NCBI GenBank assembly: GCA_910579155.1
Contig: CAJTTS010000076.1
Location: forward strand, 1-16,364
Length of the DNA stretch: 16,364 nucleotides
From: an uncultured Oscillospiraceae bacterium
GTDB taxonomy: Bacteria; Bacillota_A; Clostridia; Oscillospirales; Oscillospiraceae
Reading direction: 5' to 3'
This document shows positions 1 through 6,871 of this stretch, one piece after another. Under the pieces are notes generated by a model. That model was not told where the DNA came from. It did no database searches and worked only from the letters and a program-made list of their open reading frames with translations. Both the position numbers and the translations under genes were made by a program. Each line of letters opens with the position of its first letter. The first letter of the stretch is position 1.

Positions 1-402
1 GGCGTCGGTGCCCGCGCCGGGCTCGGTGAGGCCGAAGGCGCCCAGCCACTCGCCGCTGGACAGCTTGCTCAGATACTTGGCCTTCTGCTCCTCGGTGCCG
101 TAGGTGGCGATGGGCCAGCAGCACAGGGAGGTGTGGGCGGAGACCATGACGGAGGTGGTGGCGCAGTGCTTGGCCAGCTCCTCGCACACGGCGATGTAGT
201 TCAGGTAGCTCAGGCCGGCTCCGCCGTACTCCTCGGGCATGGGCACGCCCATCATCCCCATATCGGCCAGCTTATGCCAAGTCTCCTCGGGGAAGCGCTC
301 GTTCTCATCCACCTCGGCGGCGATGGGAGCCACCTCTTTCAGGCAGAAGTCATGGAGCATAGTAAGGATTTCCTGTTCCTCTTCGTTAAAGTGGAAATTC
401 AT
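1..402 (-). CDS. Acyl-CoA dehydrogenase, N-terminal part (cut by window edge)
   Basis: Flavin enzyme that oxidises or, in butyrate-forming clostridia, reduces the alpha-beta bond of acyl-CoA (crotonyl-CoA to butyryl-CoA), exchanging electrons with ETF. The first 134 codons are present. They read as the usual helical N-terminal domain followed by the start of the FAD/substrate segment with GLTEPGAGTDA at the cut end (residues 124-134), a family hallmark. The start at 402 follows an AGAAAGGA ribosome site (412-419); an ATG at 409 is in another frame. It is the third gene after etfB and etfA on the same strand, 137 bases after etfA, which supports an ETF-linked enzyme such as butyryl-CoA dehydrogenase. 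The catalytic glutamate lies in the missing part, so substrate chain length is not settled. The family call is firm; the butyryl-CoA assignment is inference from context. Confidence 0.93.
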   Translation of the reverse strand, partial: MNFHFNEEEQEILTMLHDFCLKEVAPIAAEVDENERFPEETWHKLADMGMMGVPMPEEYGGAGLSYLNYIAVCEELAKHCATTSVMVSAHTSLCCWPIATYGTEEQKAKYLSKLSSGEWLGAFGLTEPGAGTDA

Positions 403-470
403 AGCGCATCTGTCCTTTCTGATTCGTTTTCAAAATGGCAAAACGCCGCAGCCGCCAAACGCCGGGGCCG

Positions 471-495
471 CCGGGAGGGAAACACTCCCTCCCGG
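471..495. promoter_or_regulatory. Perfect 10-bp hairpin between etfA and the acyl-CoA dehydrogenase gene
   Basis: CCGGGAGGGA (471-480), loop AACAC, TCCCTCCCGG (486-495), extendable by GCCG/CGGC across one bulge. No T run follows on the minus strand, so it is not a textbook terminator. It could lower readthrough into the dehydrogenase gene or stabilise the cut 3' end of the etf message. No convincing promoter is seen between it and the gene. Confidence 0.6.
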
Positions 496-539
496 TCGGC
501 TTGTCCTCACGTCTTGACAACCCGGCTTCTATCTCCGGT

Positions 540-1544
540 TTAGCCCCGGGCCTTCTTGATCTCGTCCACCAGGACGGGCAGCACCTCGAACAGGTTGCCC
601 ACCACGCCGTAGTCAGCCACGTCGAAGATGGGGGCGTCGGGGTCCTTGTTGATGGCCACGATCACGTCGGAGCCGCTCATGCCGGCCAGGTGCTGGATCG
701 CGCCGGAAATGCCGCAGGCGATGTACAGCTTGGGACCCACGGTCTTGCCGGTCTGGCCCACCTGGTGGGCATGGGCGATCCAGCCCGCGTCCACCGCCGC
801 GCGGGAAGCGCCCACGGTAGCGCCCAGCACGTCGGCCAGCGCTTTGATGGTGTCGAAGCCCTCGGGGCCGCCCACGCCGCGGCCGCCGGACACGATGATC
901 TCCGCGCCCTCCAGGTCCACGTTCTCGCCGCCCATCTCCTTGATGAGCTCGATCACCTGGGTGCGGATCTGGTCCTCAGCCACGTGCAGGTCCTCTTTCA
1001 TGATCTCGGCCTTGGCCTCAACAACGTCACCTTTCTTGAACACGCCGGGACGGACCGTGCCGATCTGGGGACGGTGGTTGGGGCAGATGATGGTGGCCAT
1101 CAGGTTGCCGCCGAAGGCGGGACGGGTCCACGCCACGTTGCCGGTCTCATCGTCCACGTCCAGCGCGGTGCAGTCGGCGGTCAGGCCGGTGTGCAGGCGG
1201 CAGCTGACGCGGGGGCCCAGGTCCCGGCCGTTGTTCGTCGCGCCGATCAGCATACTGGTGGGGCCGTACTTCTCCACCAGGGTGCACAGGGCGATGGCGT
1301 AGGCGTCGGTGGTGTAGTGCTTGAACTCCGGGCCGTCCACCACGATGATCTTATCAGCGCCGTGCTCGTTGGCGGCCTTCACCGCCTCGTCCACGCCGCT
1401 GCCGATGACGACGGCCACCAGAGCGCCGCCCTGCTTGCCCGCCATCATCTTGCCGGGGGTCAGCAGCTCGATGCCCACGTTTTTCGCGGTGCCGTCCTCG
1501 TTGGTCTCAACAAATACCCACAGGTCTTTGGTCTTGGCTTCCAT
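540..1544 (-). CDS. etfA: Electron transfer flavoprotein, alpha subunit
   Basis: Large subunit of the cytoplasmic FAD-carrying ETF heterodimer that passes electrons to or from acyl-CoA dehydrogenases; in anaerobes such ETFs can bifurcate electrons from NADH to ferredoxin and crotonyl-CoA. The 334 residues match the usual length. An N-terminal alpha/beta domain is followed by the C-terminal FAD domain with SGGRGVGG (219-226), HQVGQTGK (260-267), SGAIQHLAGM (280-289) and ADYGVVG (310-316). There is no N-terminal ferredoxin extension. The ATG at 1544 lies 14 bases past the etfB stop and has a TAAGGAGGGG site that includes that stop codon, so the two subunits are coupled. Family call is certain; whether this ETF bifurcates cannot be read from the sequence alone. 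Confidence 0.97.
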   Translation of the reverse strand: MEAKTKDLWVFVETNEDGTAKNVGIELLTPGKMMAGKQGGALVAVVIGSGVDEAVKAANEHGADKIIVVDGPEFKHYTTDAYAIALCTLVEKYGPTSMLIGATNNGRDLGPRVSCRLHTGLTADCTALDVDDETGNVAWTRPAFGGNLMATIICPNHRPQIGTVRPGVFKKGDVVEAKAEIMKEDLHVAEDQIRTQVIELIKEMGGENVDLEGAEIIVSGGRGVGGPEGFDTIKALADVLGATVGASRAAVDAGWIAHAHQVGQTGKTVGPKLYIACGISGAIQHLAGMSGSDVIVAINKDPDAPIFDVADYGVVGNLFEVLPVLVDEIKKARG

Positions 1545-1558
1545 TGTGCTTCCCCTCC

Positions 1559-2362
1559 TTAAATAACGCTGGCGCTGCTGAGCAGCTCGAACAGCTTCTT
1601 GGCGGACGCCTCGTTGTCCTCTTCCTTAATCTTCACGCCGCCGGTCTTCTTCTGCGGCACGAAGGTCTTCTTCACGTTGGTGGGAGAGCCCTTCAGGCCG
1701 ATGCGGCTGGTGTCGATGTCGGGGAAGGCGTCGTCACCCAGCACGGGAATCTCGGCACGGTTGGCGGCCATCTTCCGCTTGATGGTGGGATAGCGGGGGT
1801 CCCAGGCGGGCTTGGTGTAGGTCACCAGGCAGGGGAACTTCACGCCGATGACCTCGACGCCTTCCTCCACTTCCTTCTTCACCTTCAGCATATCGCCGTC
1901 CAGCTCAGCCTCCAGGCCGTAGGTGACCTGGGGATAGCCCAGATGCTCGGCCAGCTCGGGGCCCACCTGGGCGGTGTCGCCGTCGATGGCCTGCTTGCCG
2001 CAGAAGATGGCGTCGAACTTGCCCTCCAGCTCCTCCACCTTCTTCACCGCGTTGTACAGAATATAGCTGGTGGCCAGGGTATCGGACCCGCCGAAGGTCC
2101 GGCCGGACACTAAGTACGCCTTATCGGCGGCGATGGCCAGGCACTCCTTCAGGGCCGCCACGGCCTGCGGGGGGCCCATGGACAGCACCACGATTTTGGT
2201 GTCGGGGTTCTTGTCCTTGATCCGGGCGGCGGCCTCCAGGGCGTAGCCGTCAAAGGGATTGACGATGCTGGGAACGCCGTCGCGGATCAGGGTGTTCTTC
2301 ACCGGATCGATCTTGATCTCGGTGGTGTCAGGCACCTGCTTGACACAAACAAGTATGTTCAT
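1559..2362 (-). CDS. etfB: Electron transfer flavoprotein, beta subunit
   Basis: Small subunit of ETF, which binds the second cofactor (AMP in respiratory ETFs, a second FAD in bifurcating ones) and docks the partner dehydrogenase. The 267 residues are the normal length. Seen: N-terminal NILVCVKQVPDT, the NPFDGYALEAA stretch (35-45), the CGKQAIDGDTAQVGPELAEH segment (121-140) and the ETF-beta signature region around PRYPTIKRK (189-197). It is the first gene of the etfB-etfA-acyl-CoA dehydrogenase operon. The ATG at 2362 has a strong AGGAGG site just upstream and a predicted promoter at 2413-2441. In many clostridia bcd precedes etfB-etfA; here the dehydrogenase follows instead. Confidence 0.97.
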   Translation of the reverse strand: MNILVCVKQVPDTTEIKIDPVKNTLIRDGVPSIVNPFDGYALEAAARIKDKNPDTKIVVLSMGPPQAVAALKECLAIAADKAYLVSGRTFGGSDTLATSYILYNAVKKVEELEGKFDAIFCGKQAIDGDTAQVGPELAEHLGYPQVTYGLEAELDGDMLKVKKEVEEGVEVIGVKFPCLVTYTKPAWDPRYPTIKRKMAANRAEIPVLGDDAFPDIDTSRIGLKGSPTNVKKTFVPQKKTGGVKIKEEDNEASAKKLFELLSSASVI

Positions 2363-2412
2363 CTTGGGGTTCCTCCTATCTGGAATTTTTGGTGCGCGGA
2401 TTTACGCTATAC

Positions 2413-2441
2413 AGTCTACCACATTTCTCCCGGCTTGTCAC
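2413..2441 (-). promoter_or_regulatory. Predicted sigma-A promoter of the etf operon
   Basis: On the minus strand: -35 GTGACA (2436-2441), 17-base spacer, -10 TAGACT (2413-2418), about 50 bases before the etfB start. The -35 matches the consensus at 5 of 6 bases, the -10 at 4 of 6. An alternative -10 lies a few bases downstream in GTATAGC. Confidence 0.5.
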
Positions 2442-2522
2442 GTAAATAAAGCAAATGAACCCGTTTATTTTTTTGACAAATTTTATACCGTCCGGGACGG
2501 CCCCCGCGCCGCTTTCAAACGC

Positions 2523-3941
2523 TCATTTCCACGCCCAGCAGCGCATTCCCATGGCCCGCATAGCGTCCCGGCTGCGCATCTCGACCTCCTCCTCTTTCTG
2601 GAGGTGGGGCCAGTCGCTCCAGACGGAGAAGGCGCAGCCCAGCAGCAGGTCCCGCCGGTTCTCCGGCAGGCGCTGGCCCTGCCCTCCGCCCCGGCTGTCG
2701 CTGTCGGGGAAGAGGTCGGGGGCCCACCGGGACAGGATGCGCGTCCCGTCCGGATCGGTATACCACTCCTCCGTCAGCAGGATATAATAGAGGTAGCCGC
2801 TGTGGTAGTTGACCACCCGGTGCCCCCGGTCCAGGAAGGCGGACAGCGGGGCCATATTGCCGTCCCAGCGGCTCCAGTAGGCGATCTGGACGTCGCGGTC
2901 CAGCTCCAGGCGCTGGTTGACGTCGGTCCGGTACAGCCCGTCGTTCCATACCCGGACCTGGAAGCCTTCAGCCCGGACCCGGGCGGTGATCTCGTTGAGG
3001 TAATGGACATAAGTGTCCACCCCGGTGTACTCCGGCCCCAGGCGCTCTTTTGCCCAGGCGTCCATCACCGGGTAAGGGGAGAAGTCCCGAAAGTCGATGA
3101 ACTCGTCCCCGCCGATGTGGAACACCTTCGAGCCGGAAAACAGGTCCATGTACTCGTCCAGCAGGTCCAGAAAAAAGCCCACCGCGTCGGGGTTGGTGAT
3201 GTCCAGGGCGGAGTGGAGCCGGCTGCCGTCCCGCCGGGGCAACTGCCACCGGGGATGCTCCCGGAGGGCCTGGCCCAGGTGGCCGGGGCTGTCCAGGGAG
3301 GGGTTCACGTCGATCTGGTAGGCGTTGGCCAGCCGGATCAGCCCGCGGATTTCCTCCTTGGAGTGGTAGAGCAGCGAGGGGACCTCCGGGTGGCTGTCAC
3401 AGGCGATGCGGAAGCCCTCCGTCTCGGAGAAGTGGAGCCAGAGGGTGTTCATCCGGTTTCGGGACATGTCCCGGATGCGCCGGGCGATCCACTCCGGGGT
3501 GTAGTGCTTCCGGCCCATGTCCAGGTGGAGGGCCCGCTCGCCGCTGTCCGGCCAATCGGCCAGCGTGCCCCGGGGCACGCCGCCCTCTCCGGCCAGCTCC
3601 ATCATCCGCCGCAGGCCGTATACCGCCCCCCGCAGGGACTGGGCGGTGAGCTCCACCCACTGGCCGACGTGCAGAACATAGCCCTCCCGGAAGGTCTCCG
3701 CCCCCGCCAGCTCCTCCGGCCGGCCAAGGCAGAGCGCCACGTCGCCCGGGCGGGGGGGCTCTTCCTCCACCCGGGCCATGGCCGCCAGGGCGGGGTACTC
3801 CTCCTCCAGCAGAGACACAAGGCCGGACAGCTCGTCCCGCCGCTCTCCAAAGAGCAGCACCCGGCTGTCCGGGCCGGGGGTCCAAAAACCGCCTGTTTTC
3901 TCATACCGTTTGGGCGGGGCAAAGGGGCGTTCCTCCATCAT
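2523..3941 (-). CDS. Glycoside hydrolase family 20 beta-N-acetylhexosaminidase
   Basis: Likely removes terminal N-acetylglucosamine or N-acetylgalactosamine from glycans by substrate-assisted catalysis. Residues 1-130 form an alpha/beta domain like the non-catalytic N-terminal domain of GH20 enzymes. The (beta/alpha)8 barrel starts at ALHLDMGRKHY (137-147) and holds the hallmark HIGGDE (275-280), with the catalytic pair Asp279-Glu280. Late barrel residues include VRVWNDG (329-335), AYWSRWDG (354-361) and VWSDWP (440-445). No signal peptide or membrane segment is seen, so it should act in the cytoplasm on imported sugars. Two ATGs are adjacent (3941, 3938); the GGAGGG site at 3945-3950 is better spaced from the second. 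It is transcribed alone: the etf promoter lies downstream and a two-way terminator upstream. Exact substrate is not known. Confidence 0.93.
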   Translation of the reverse strand: MMEERPFAPPKRYEKTGGFWTPGPDSRVLLFGERRDELSGLVSLLEEEYPALAAMARVEEEPPRPGDVALCLGRPEELAGAETFREGYVLHVGQWVELTAQSLRGAVYGLRRMMELAGEGGVPRGTLADWPDSGERALHLDMGRKHYTPEWIARRIRDMSRNRMNTLWLHFSETEGFRIACDSHPEVPSLLYHSKEEIRGLIRLANAYQIDVNPSLDSPGHLGQALREHPRWQLPRRDGSRLHSALDITNPDAVGFFLDLLDEYMDLFSGSKVFHIGGDEFIDFRDFSPYPVMDAWAKERLGPEYTGVDTYVHYLNEITARVRAEGFQVRVWNDGLYRTDVNQRLELDRDVQIAYWSRWDGNMAPLSAFLDRGHRVVNYHSGYLYYILLTEEWYTDPDGTRILSRWAPDLFPDSDSRGGGQGQRLPENRRDLLLGCAFSVWSDWPHLQKEEEVEMRSRDAMRAMGMRCWAWK

Positions 3942-3991
3942 GATCCCTCCACATTATTAATGGTGTGAGCCGGTGTGTTGGCAGAGGGCGG

Positions 3992-4028
3992 GCCGTCCCC
4001 CTTGCGGGGACGGCTCATTCTCTGTCCC
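3992..4028. repeat. REP-like hairpin upstream of the GH20 gene
   Basis: GCCGTCCCC (3992-4000), loop CTTGC, GGGGACGGC (4006-4014) is a perfect 9-bp stem. An overlapping alternative pairs GGGAC (4007-4011) with GTCCC (4024-4028) round a 12-base loop. The GGGGACGG...CTGTCCC layout is like the REP palindromes that accompany RAYT-type (IS200-like) transposases in Firmicutes; this link is from memory and no transposase is present here. It sits in the GH20 leader, where no clear promoter could be placed. Confidence 0.45.
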
Positions 4029-4045
4029 TGGTGCGACCATTCAAC

Positions 4046-4094
4046 AAAAATCCGCTTGAACAGTTCATAATTTGAACCATTCAAGCGGATTTTT
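4046..4094. terminator. Two-way intrinsic terminator
   Basis: A perfect 15-bp stem, AAAAATCCGCTTGAA (4046-4060) with TTCAAGCGGATTTTT (4080-4094), with an inner GTTCA/TGAAC stem (4063-4067/4073-4077). Each strand ends in TTTTT, so it can stop transcription both ways. On the minus strand it separates tRNA-Arg from the GH20 gene. The 9-mer ACCATTCAA occurs at 4036-4044 and again at 4076-4084. Confidence 0.75.
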
Positions 4095-4103
4095 GGGTTC
4101 CAT

Positions 4104-4375
4104 GTGGCAAAGCCACCATCTGAGAATCCGCCAAAACGGGGCCCTCGCGAAAGCGTCCTCCCGCTTTCGCGGGGAAAGGAGGAGCGGCGTAATGAGCGCA
4201 CTCCGGCGTGCCTCCCGTTGATAGAAAAGATACCGGGCACGGCTCATAAAACAGCCGCCCACAGGGCGGCCCCAACCGCGAGCCCAGCGAAGCGGGTCGC
4301 GGTTGGAAGCGAAGAAATTCCCTGCATAGCGCAGTTTTCGCCAAAGGCGAAAAGGTCGCGGTGCAGGGAATTTCT
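4104..4375. repeat. Array of perfect palindromes downstream of tRNA-Arg
   Basis: This gene-free stretch holds at least five separate perfect hairpins. GTGGC/GCCAC at 4104-4116; CGCGAAAGCG/CGCTTTCGCG at 4146-4171; GCCGCCC/GGGCGGC at 4254-4270; CCAACCGCGA/TCGCGGTTGG at 4272-4306 with an inner CCC/GGG; and a 14-bp stem AGAAATTCCCTGCA/TGCAGGGAATTTCT at 4313-4375 that encloses TTTTCGCC/GGCGAAAA (4335-4353). The last begins five bases after the tRNA CCA end. Open frames here have no ribosome sites and odd composition. It looks like stacked repetitive intergenic elements; a structured RNA is the alternative. Confidence 0.6.
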
Positions 4376-4379
4376 GAGC

Positions 4380-4455
4380 TGGCACGCCCGGAGGGACTCG
4401 AACCCCCAACATTCAGAACCGGAATCTGACGCTCTATCCATTGAACTACGGGCGC
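4380..4455 (-). tRNA. tRNA-Arg, anticodon CCG, CCA end encoded
   Basis: A full cloverleaf folds on the minus strand from G1 at 4455 to the discriminator G73 at 4383, then CCA (4382-4380). Acceptor GCGCCCG/CGGGCGT (with a G1-U72 wobble), D stem GTTC/GAGC, anticodon stem TCAGA/TCTGA with loop TTCCGGT, five-base variable loop, T stem GGGGG/CCCTC with loop TTCGAGT. The anticodon CCG is at 4422-4420 and reads CGG. It stands alone with its own promoter. Confidence 0.96.
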
Positions 4456-4474
4456 ATTTTCTTGATGCTTGTAC

Positions 4475-4503
4475 AGTATAGCAGGATTTTCAATCGTTGT
4501 AAA
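4475..4503 (-). promoter_or_regulatory. Predicted promoter of tRNA-Arg
   Basis: Minus strand -35 TTTACA (4498-4503), 17-base spacer, -10 TATACT (4475-4480), 20 bases before the mature tRNA 5' end. Near-consensus, as expected for a stable RNA gene. Confidence 0.75.
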
Positions 4504-4578
4504 GGGGGATTGTGGAAAAAATTTTTGCTCCCCCGATTTTCTTGTGCAGTTTTTCCACCACAAATTCCACCGCCCGCC

Positions 4579-4607
4579 TTGCTTTTTCCCCCGCGATTTG
4601 CTATGCT
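4579..4607 (+). promoter_or_regulatory. Predicted promoter of the hydratase-dehydrogenase operon
   Basis: -35 TTGCTT (4579-4584), 17-base spacer, -10 TATGCT (4602-4607), about 33 bases before the hydratase start. The inverted repeat at 4594-4618 encloses the -10, so the promoter is probably regulated. Confidence 0.6.
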
Positions 4608-4618
4608 AAATCAAATCG
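4594..4618. promoter_or_regulatory. Operator-like inverted repeat over the -10 box
   Basis: CGATTTG (4594-4600) and CAAATCG (4612-4618) are perfect inverted copies 11 bases apart, centred on the -10 box; an inner dyad GATTT/AAATC (4595-4599/4608-4612) is also present. A repressor bound here would block the promoter. No regulator gene lies next to it. Confidence 0.5.
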
Positions 4619-4639
4619 CCCCATTGAGAGGAGATACCT

Positions 4640-6856
4640 ATGATTACCATCAACAATTCCCCGGTCCGCTGGCAAGGCGGCCGCTTCGTCCCCGCCGAGA
4701 CCAAGGCGGGCCGCGAACATACCATGGCCTACGCCATCCTCACGGCCCACAACCAGTCCGGCAGCCCCGACCGCCTGTCTATCCGCTTCGACGCCATGGC
4801 CTCCCACGACATCACCTACGTGGGCATCATTCAGACAGCCCGGGCCTCGGGCATGAAGGAATTCCCCCTGCCCTACGTGCTCACCAACTGCCACAACTCC
4901 CTGTGCGCCGTGGGCGGCACCATCAACGAGGACGACCACGTCTTCGGCCTGTCCGCCGCCAAGAAGTACGGCGGCGAGTTCGTCCCCGCCCACCAGGCCG
5001 TCATCCACTCCTACATGCGGGAGCGGTACGCCGCCCCCGGCAAGATGATTCTGGGCTCCGACTCCCACACCCGGTACGGGGCCTACGGCTGTATGGCCAT
5101 CGGCGAGGGTGGCCCGGAGCTGGCCCGCCAGCTTCTGCGCAAAACCTACGACATCGCCTACCCCAAGGTGGTCGCCGTCTACCTCACCGGCGCGCCCCGG
5201 CCAGGCGTAGGCCCCCAGGACGTAGCCCTGGCCCTGGTGGGGGCGACCTTCCAAAACGGCGCGGTGAAGAACGCCGTCATGGAGTTCTTCGGCCCCGGCG
5301 TGGCAAATCTCTCCATGGACTACCGGGCGGGCATCGACGTGATGACCACCGAGACCACCTGCCTGTCCTCTGTGTGGCAGACGGACGGGCAAACCAAAAC
5401 CGCCCTCACCCTGATGGGCCGCGGCGACAGCTACCGGGAGATGGCCCCCGCGGACGGCGCGTACTACGACGGCGTGGTCGCCGTGGAGCTGGACAAGGTC
5501 GAGCCCATGATCGCCCTGCCCTTCCACCCCTCCAACGCCTACCCCATCCGGGAGTTCAAGGCCAACATGGCCGACCTGCTCCACCAGGTGGACGTGGACG
5601 CGGCGGAGCAGCTCGGCGTGAAAAACGCCCCGTCTCTGGTCAACAAGATCATAAACGGCAGGTTCCAAGTGGACCAGGGCGTCATCGCGGGCTGCTCCGG
5701 CGGAACCTGGCAAAACCTGAAGCGCGCCGCCGAGATTTTGAAGGGCTGCGCCATCGGCGCCGACGCCTTCTGGCTGTCCTGCTACCCCGGCTCCATGCCC
5801 ATCAACCTGGAGCTGACCAAGCAGGGCTATATCGCCCAGCTCATGGCGGCGGGAGCGTCCATCCGCTCCTGCTTCTGCGGCCCCTGCTTCGGGGCGGGGG
5901 ATGTGCCCGCCAACGGCGCGTTCTCCATCCGCCACTCCACCCGCAACTTCCCCAACCGGGAAGGCTCCAAGCCCGGGGACGGCCAGATCTCCTATGTGGC
6001 CCTCATGGACGCCCGGTCCATCGCCGCCACCGCCCGGATGGGCGGCGTGCTCACCGGGGCGGACGAGCTGCCCGACGTGCCCGCCGACCAGGCCGACGAG
6101 CAGTGGAATTATGACGGCTCCGCCTACAAATCCCGCGTGTATTTCGGCGTGGGCAACCCCCAGCCCCAGGCCGAGCTGGTGTTCGGCCCCAACATCGCCG
6201 ACTGGCCCGAGCAGATTGCCCTGCCCGACGACCTGTTGCTGACGGTGTGCGCCGCCATCTATGACCCGGTGACCACCACCGACGAGCTGATCCCCTCCGG
6301 CGAGACCTCCTCCTACCGCTCCAATCCCCTGCGGCTGGCCGAGTTCGCCCTGAGCCGGAAGGACCCGCAGTACGTCCCCCGCGCCAAGGCCGTCCAGTCT
6401 GTGGAGAAGCTGCGCCGGGAAAATCCCGCCGCCCCCGAGGTCAAGGAGGCGCTGGCCGGTCACGACCCCGCCCGCACGGGGCTGGGCTCCCTGGTCATGG
6501 CCCTCAAGCCCGGCGACGGCTCCGCCCGGGAACAGGCAGCCTCCTGCCAGCGCGTCCTGGGCGGCTGCGCCAACCTGGCCGCCGAATACGCCACCAAGCG
6601 TTACCGCTCCAACGTGGTGAACTGGGGAATGCTGCCCTTCGTGGCCCCGGATGTGAAGGACTGGAACATCGGGGAAGGGGACACACTCTATATCCCCGGC
6701 GTCCGCGCCCTGCTGGAAGGGGACGGCGAAGAGATCGAAGCCACCCTCGTCCAGGGCTCCCGGCAGACCACGGTGAAGCTCACGCTCCCCGGTTTGACCC
6801 GTGAGGAGCGGGATATCATCCTGGCCGGGTGCCTCATCAACTATTACGCCCAATAA
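4640..6856 (+). CDS. Aconitase-family hydratase, YbhJ type
   Basis: Predicted [4Fe-4S] hydro-lyase/isomerase acting on a hydroxy-acid; the substrate is unknown (E. coli YbhJ is the nearest named relative and is uncharacterised). The 738 residues cover the aconitase core and the swivel domain. Active-site parts seen: GSDSHT (139-144, the aconitase Asp-His pair), the first cluster cysteine in AGCSGGT (C352) and the CGPC pair (C413, C416), then [10 protein letters not shown] (433-442). The C-terminal swivel part contains [20 protein letters not shown] (648-667), matching the aconitase stretch that ends in GLLPL. The ATG at 4640 has an AGGAG site (4629-4633) at 6-base spacing. It is first in an operon; the next gene starts 15 bases after its stop. 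Composition is like its neighbours. It is not aconitase proper or LeuC; the family call is strong and the reaction open. Confidence 0.88.
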   Translation: MITINNSPVRWQGGRFVPAETKAGREHTMAYAILTAHNQSGSPDRLSIRFDAMASHDITYVGIIQTARASGMKEFPLPYVLTNCHNSLCAVGGTINEDDHVFGLSAAKKYGGEFVPAHQAVIHSYMRERYAAPGKMILGSDSHTRYGAYGCMAIGEGGPELARQLLRKTYDIAYPKVVAVYLTGAPRPGVGPQDVALALVGATFQNGAVKNAVMEFFGPGVANLSMDYRAGIDVMTTETTCLSSVWQTDGQTKTALTLMGRGDSYREMAPADGAYYDGVVAVELDKVEPMIALPFHPSNAYPIREFKANMADLLHQVDVDAAEQLGVKNAPSLVNKIINGRFQVDQGVIAGCSGGTWQNLKRAAEILKGCAIGADAFWLSCYPGSMPINLELTKQGYIAQLMAAGASIRSCFCGPCFGAGDVPANGAFSIRHSTRNFPNREGSKPGDGQISYVALMDARSIAATARMGGVLTGADELPDVPADQADEQWNYDGSAYKSRVYFGVGNPQPQAELVFGPNIADWPEQIALPDDLLLTVCAAIYDPVTTTDELIPSGETSSYRSNPLRLAEFALSRKDPQYVPRAKAVQSVEKLRRENPAAPEVKEALAGHDPARTGLGSLVMALKPGDGSAREQAASCQRVLGGCANLAAEYATKRYRSNVVNWGMLPFVAPDVKDWNIGEGDTLYIPGVRALLEGDGEEIEATLVQGSRQTTVKLTLPGLTREERDIILAGCLINYYAQ

Positions 6857-6871
6857 AGGAGAGCGGACCAT

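Noticed and set aside
2470..2515. Plus-strand promoter (TTGACA) or terminator downstream of the GH20 gene
   Set aside because: No -10 at a fitting distance and no plus-strand gene follows; the CCGTC/GACGG stem is short and lacks a T run.
2259..3968. A long plus-strand open frame opposite the GH20 gene
   Set aside because: No family character and no ribosome site; the minus strand encodes HIGGDE and other GH20 motifs.
4104..4375. CRISPR array or tandem repeat in the palindrome region
   Set aside because: The palindromes differ from each other and are not regularly spaced.
4601..6871. A very long open frame opposite the hydratase gene (minus strand)
   Set aside because: Composition is Gly/Val/His-rich nonsense typical of antisense frames in GC-rich DNA; the plus-strand frame has clear aconitase motifs.
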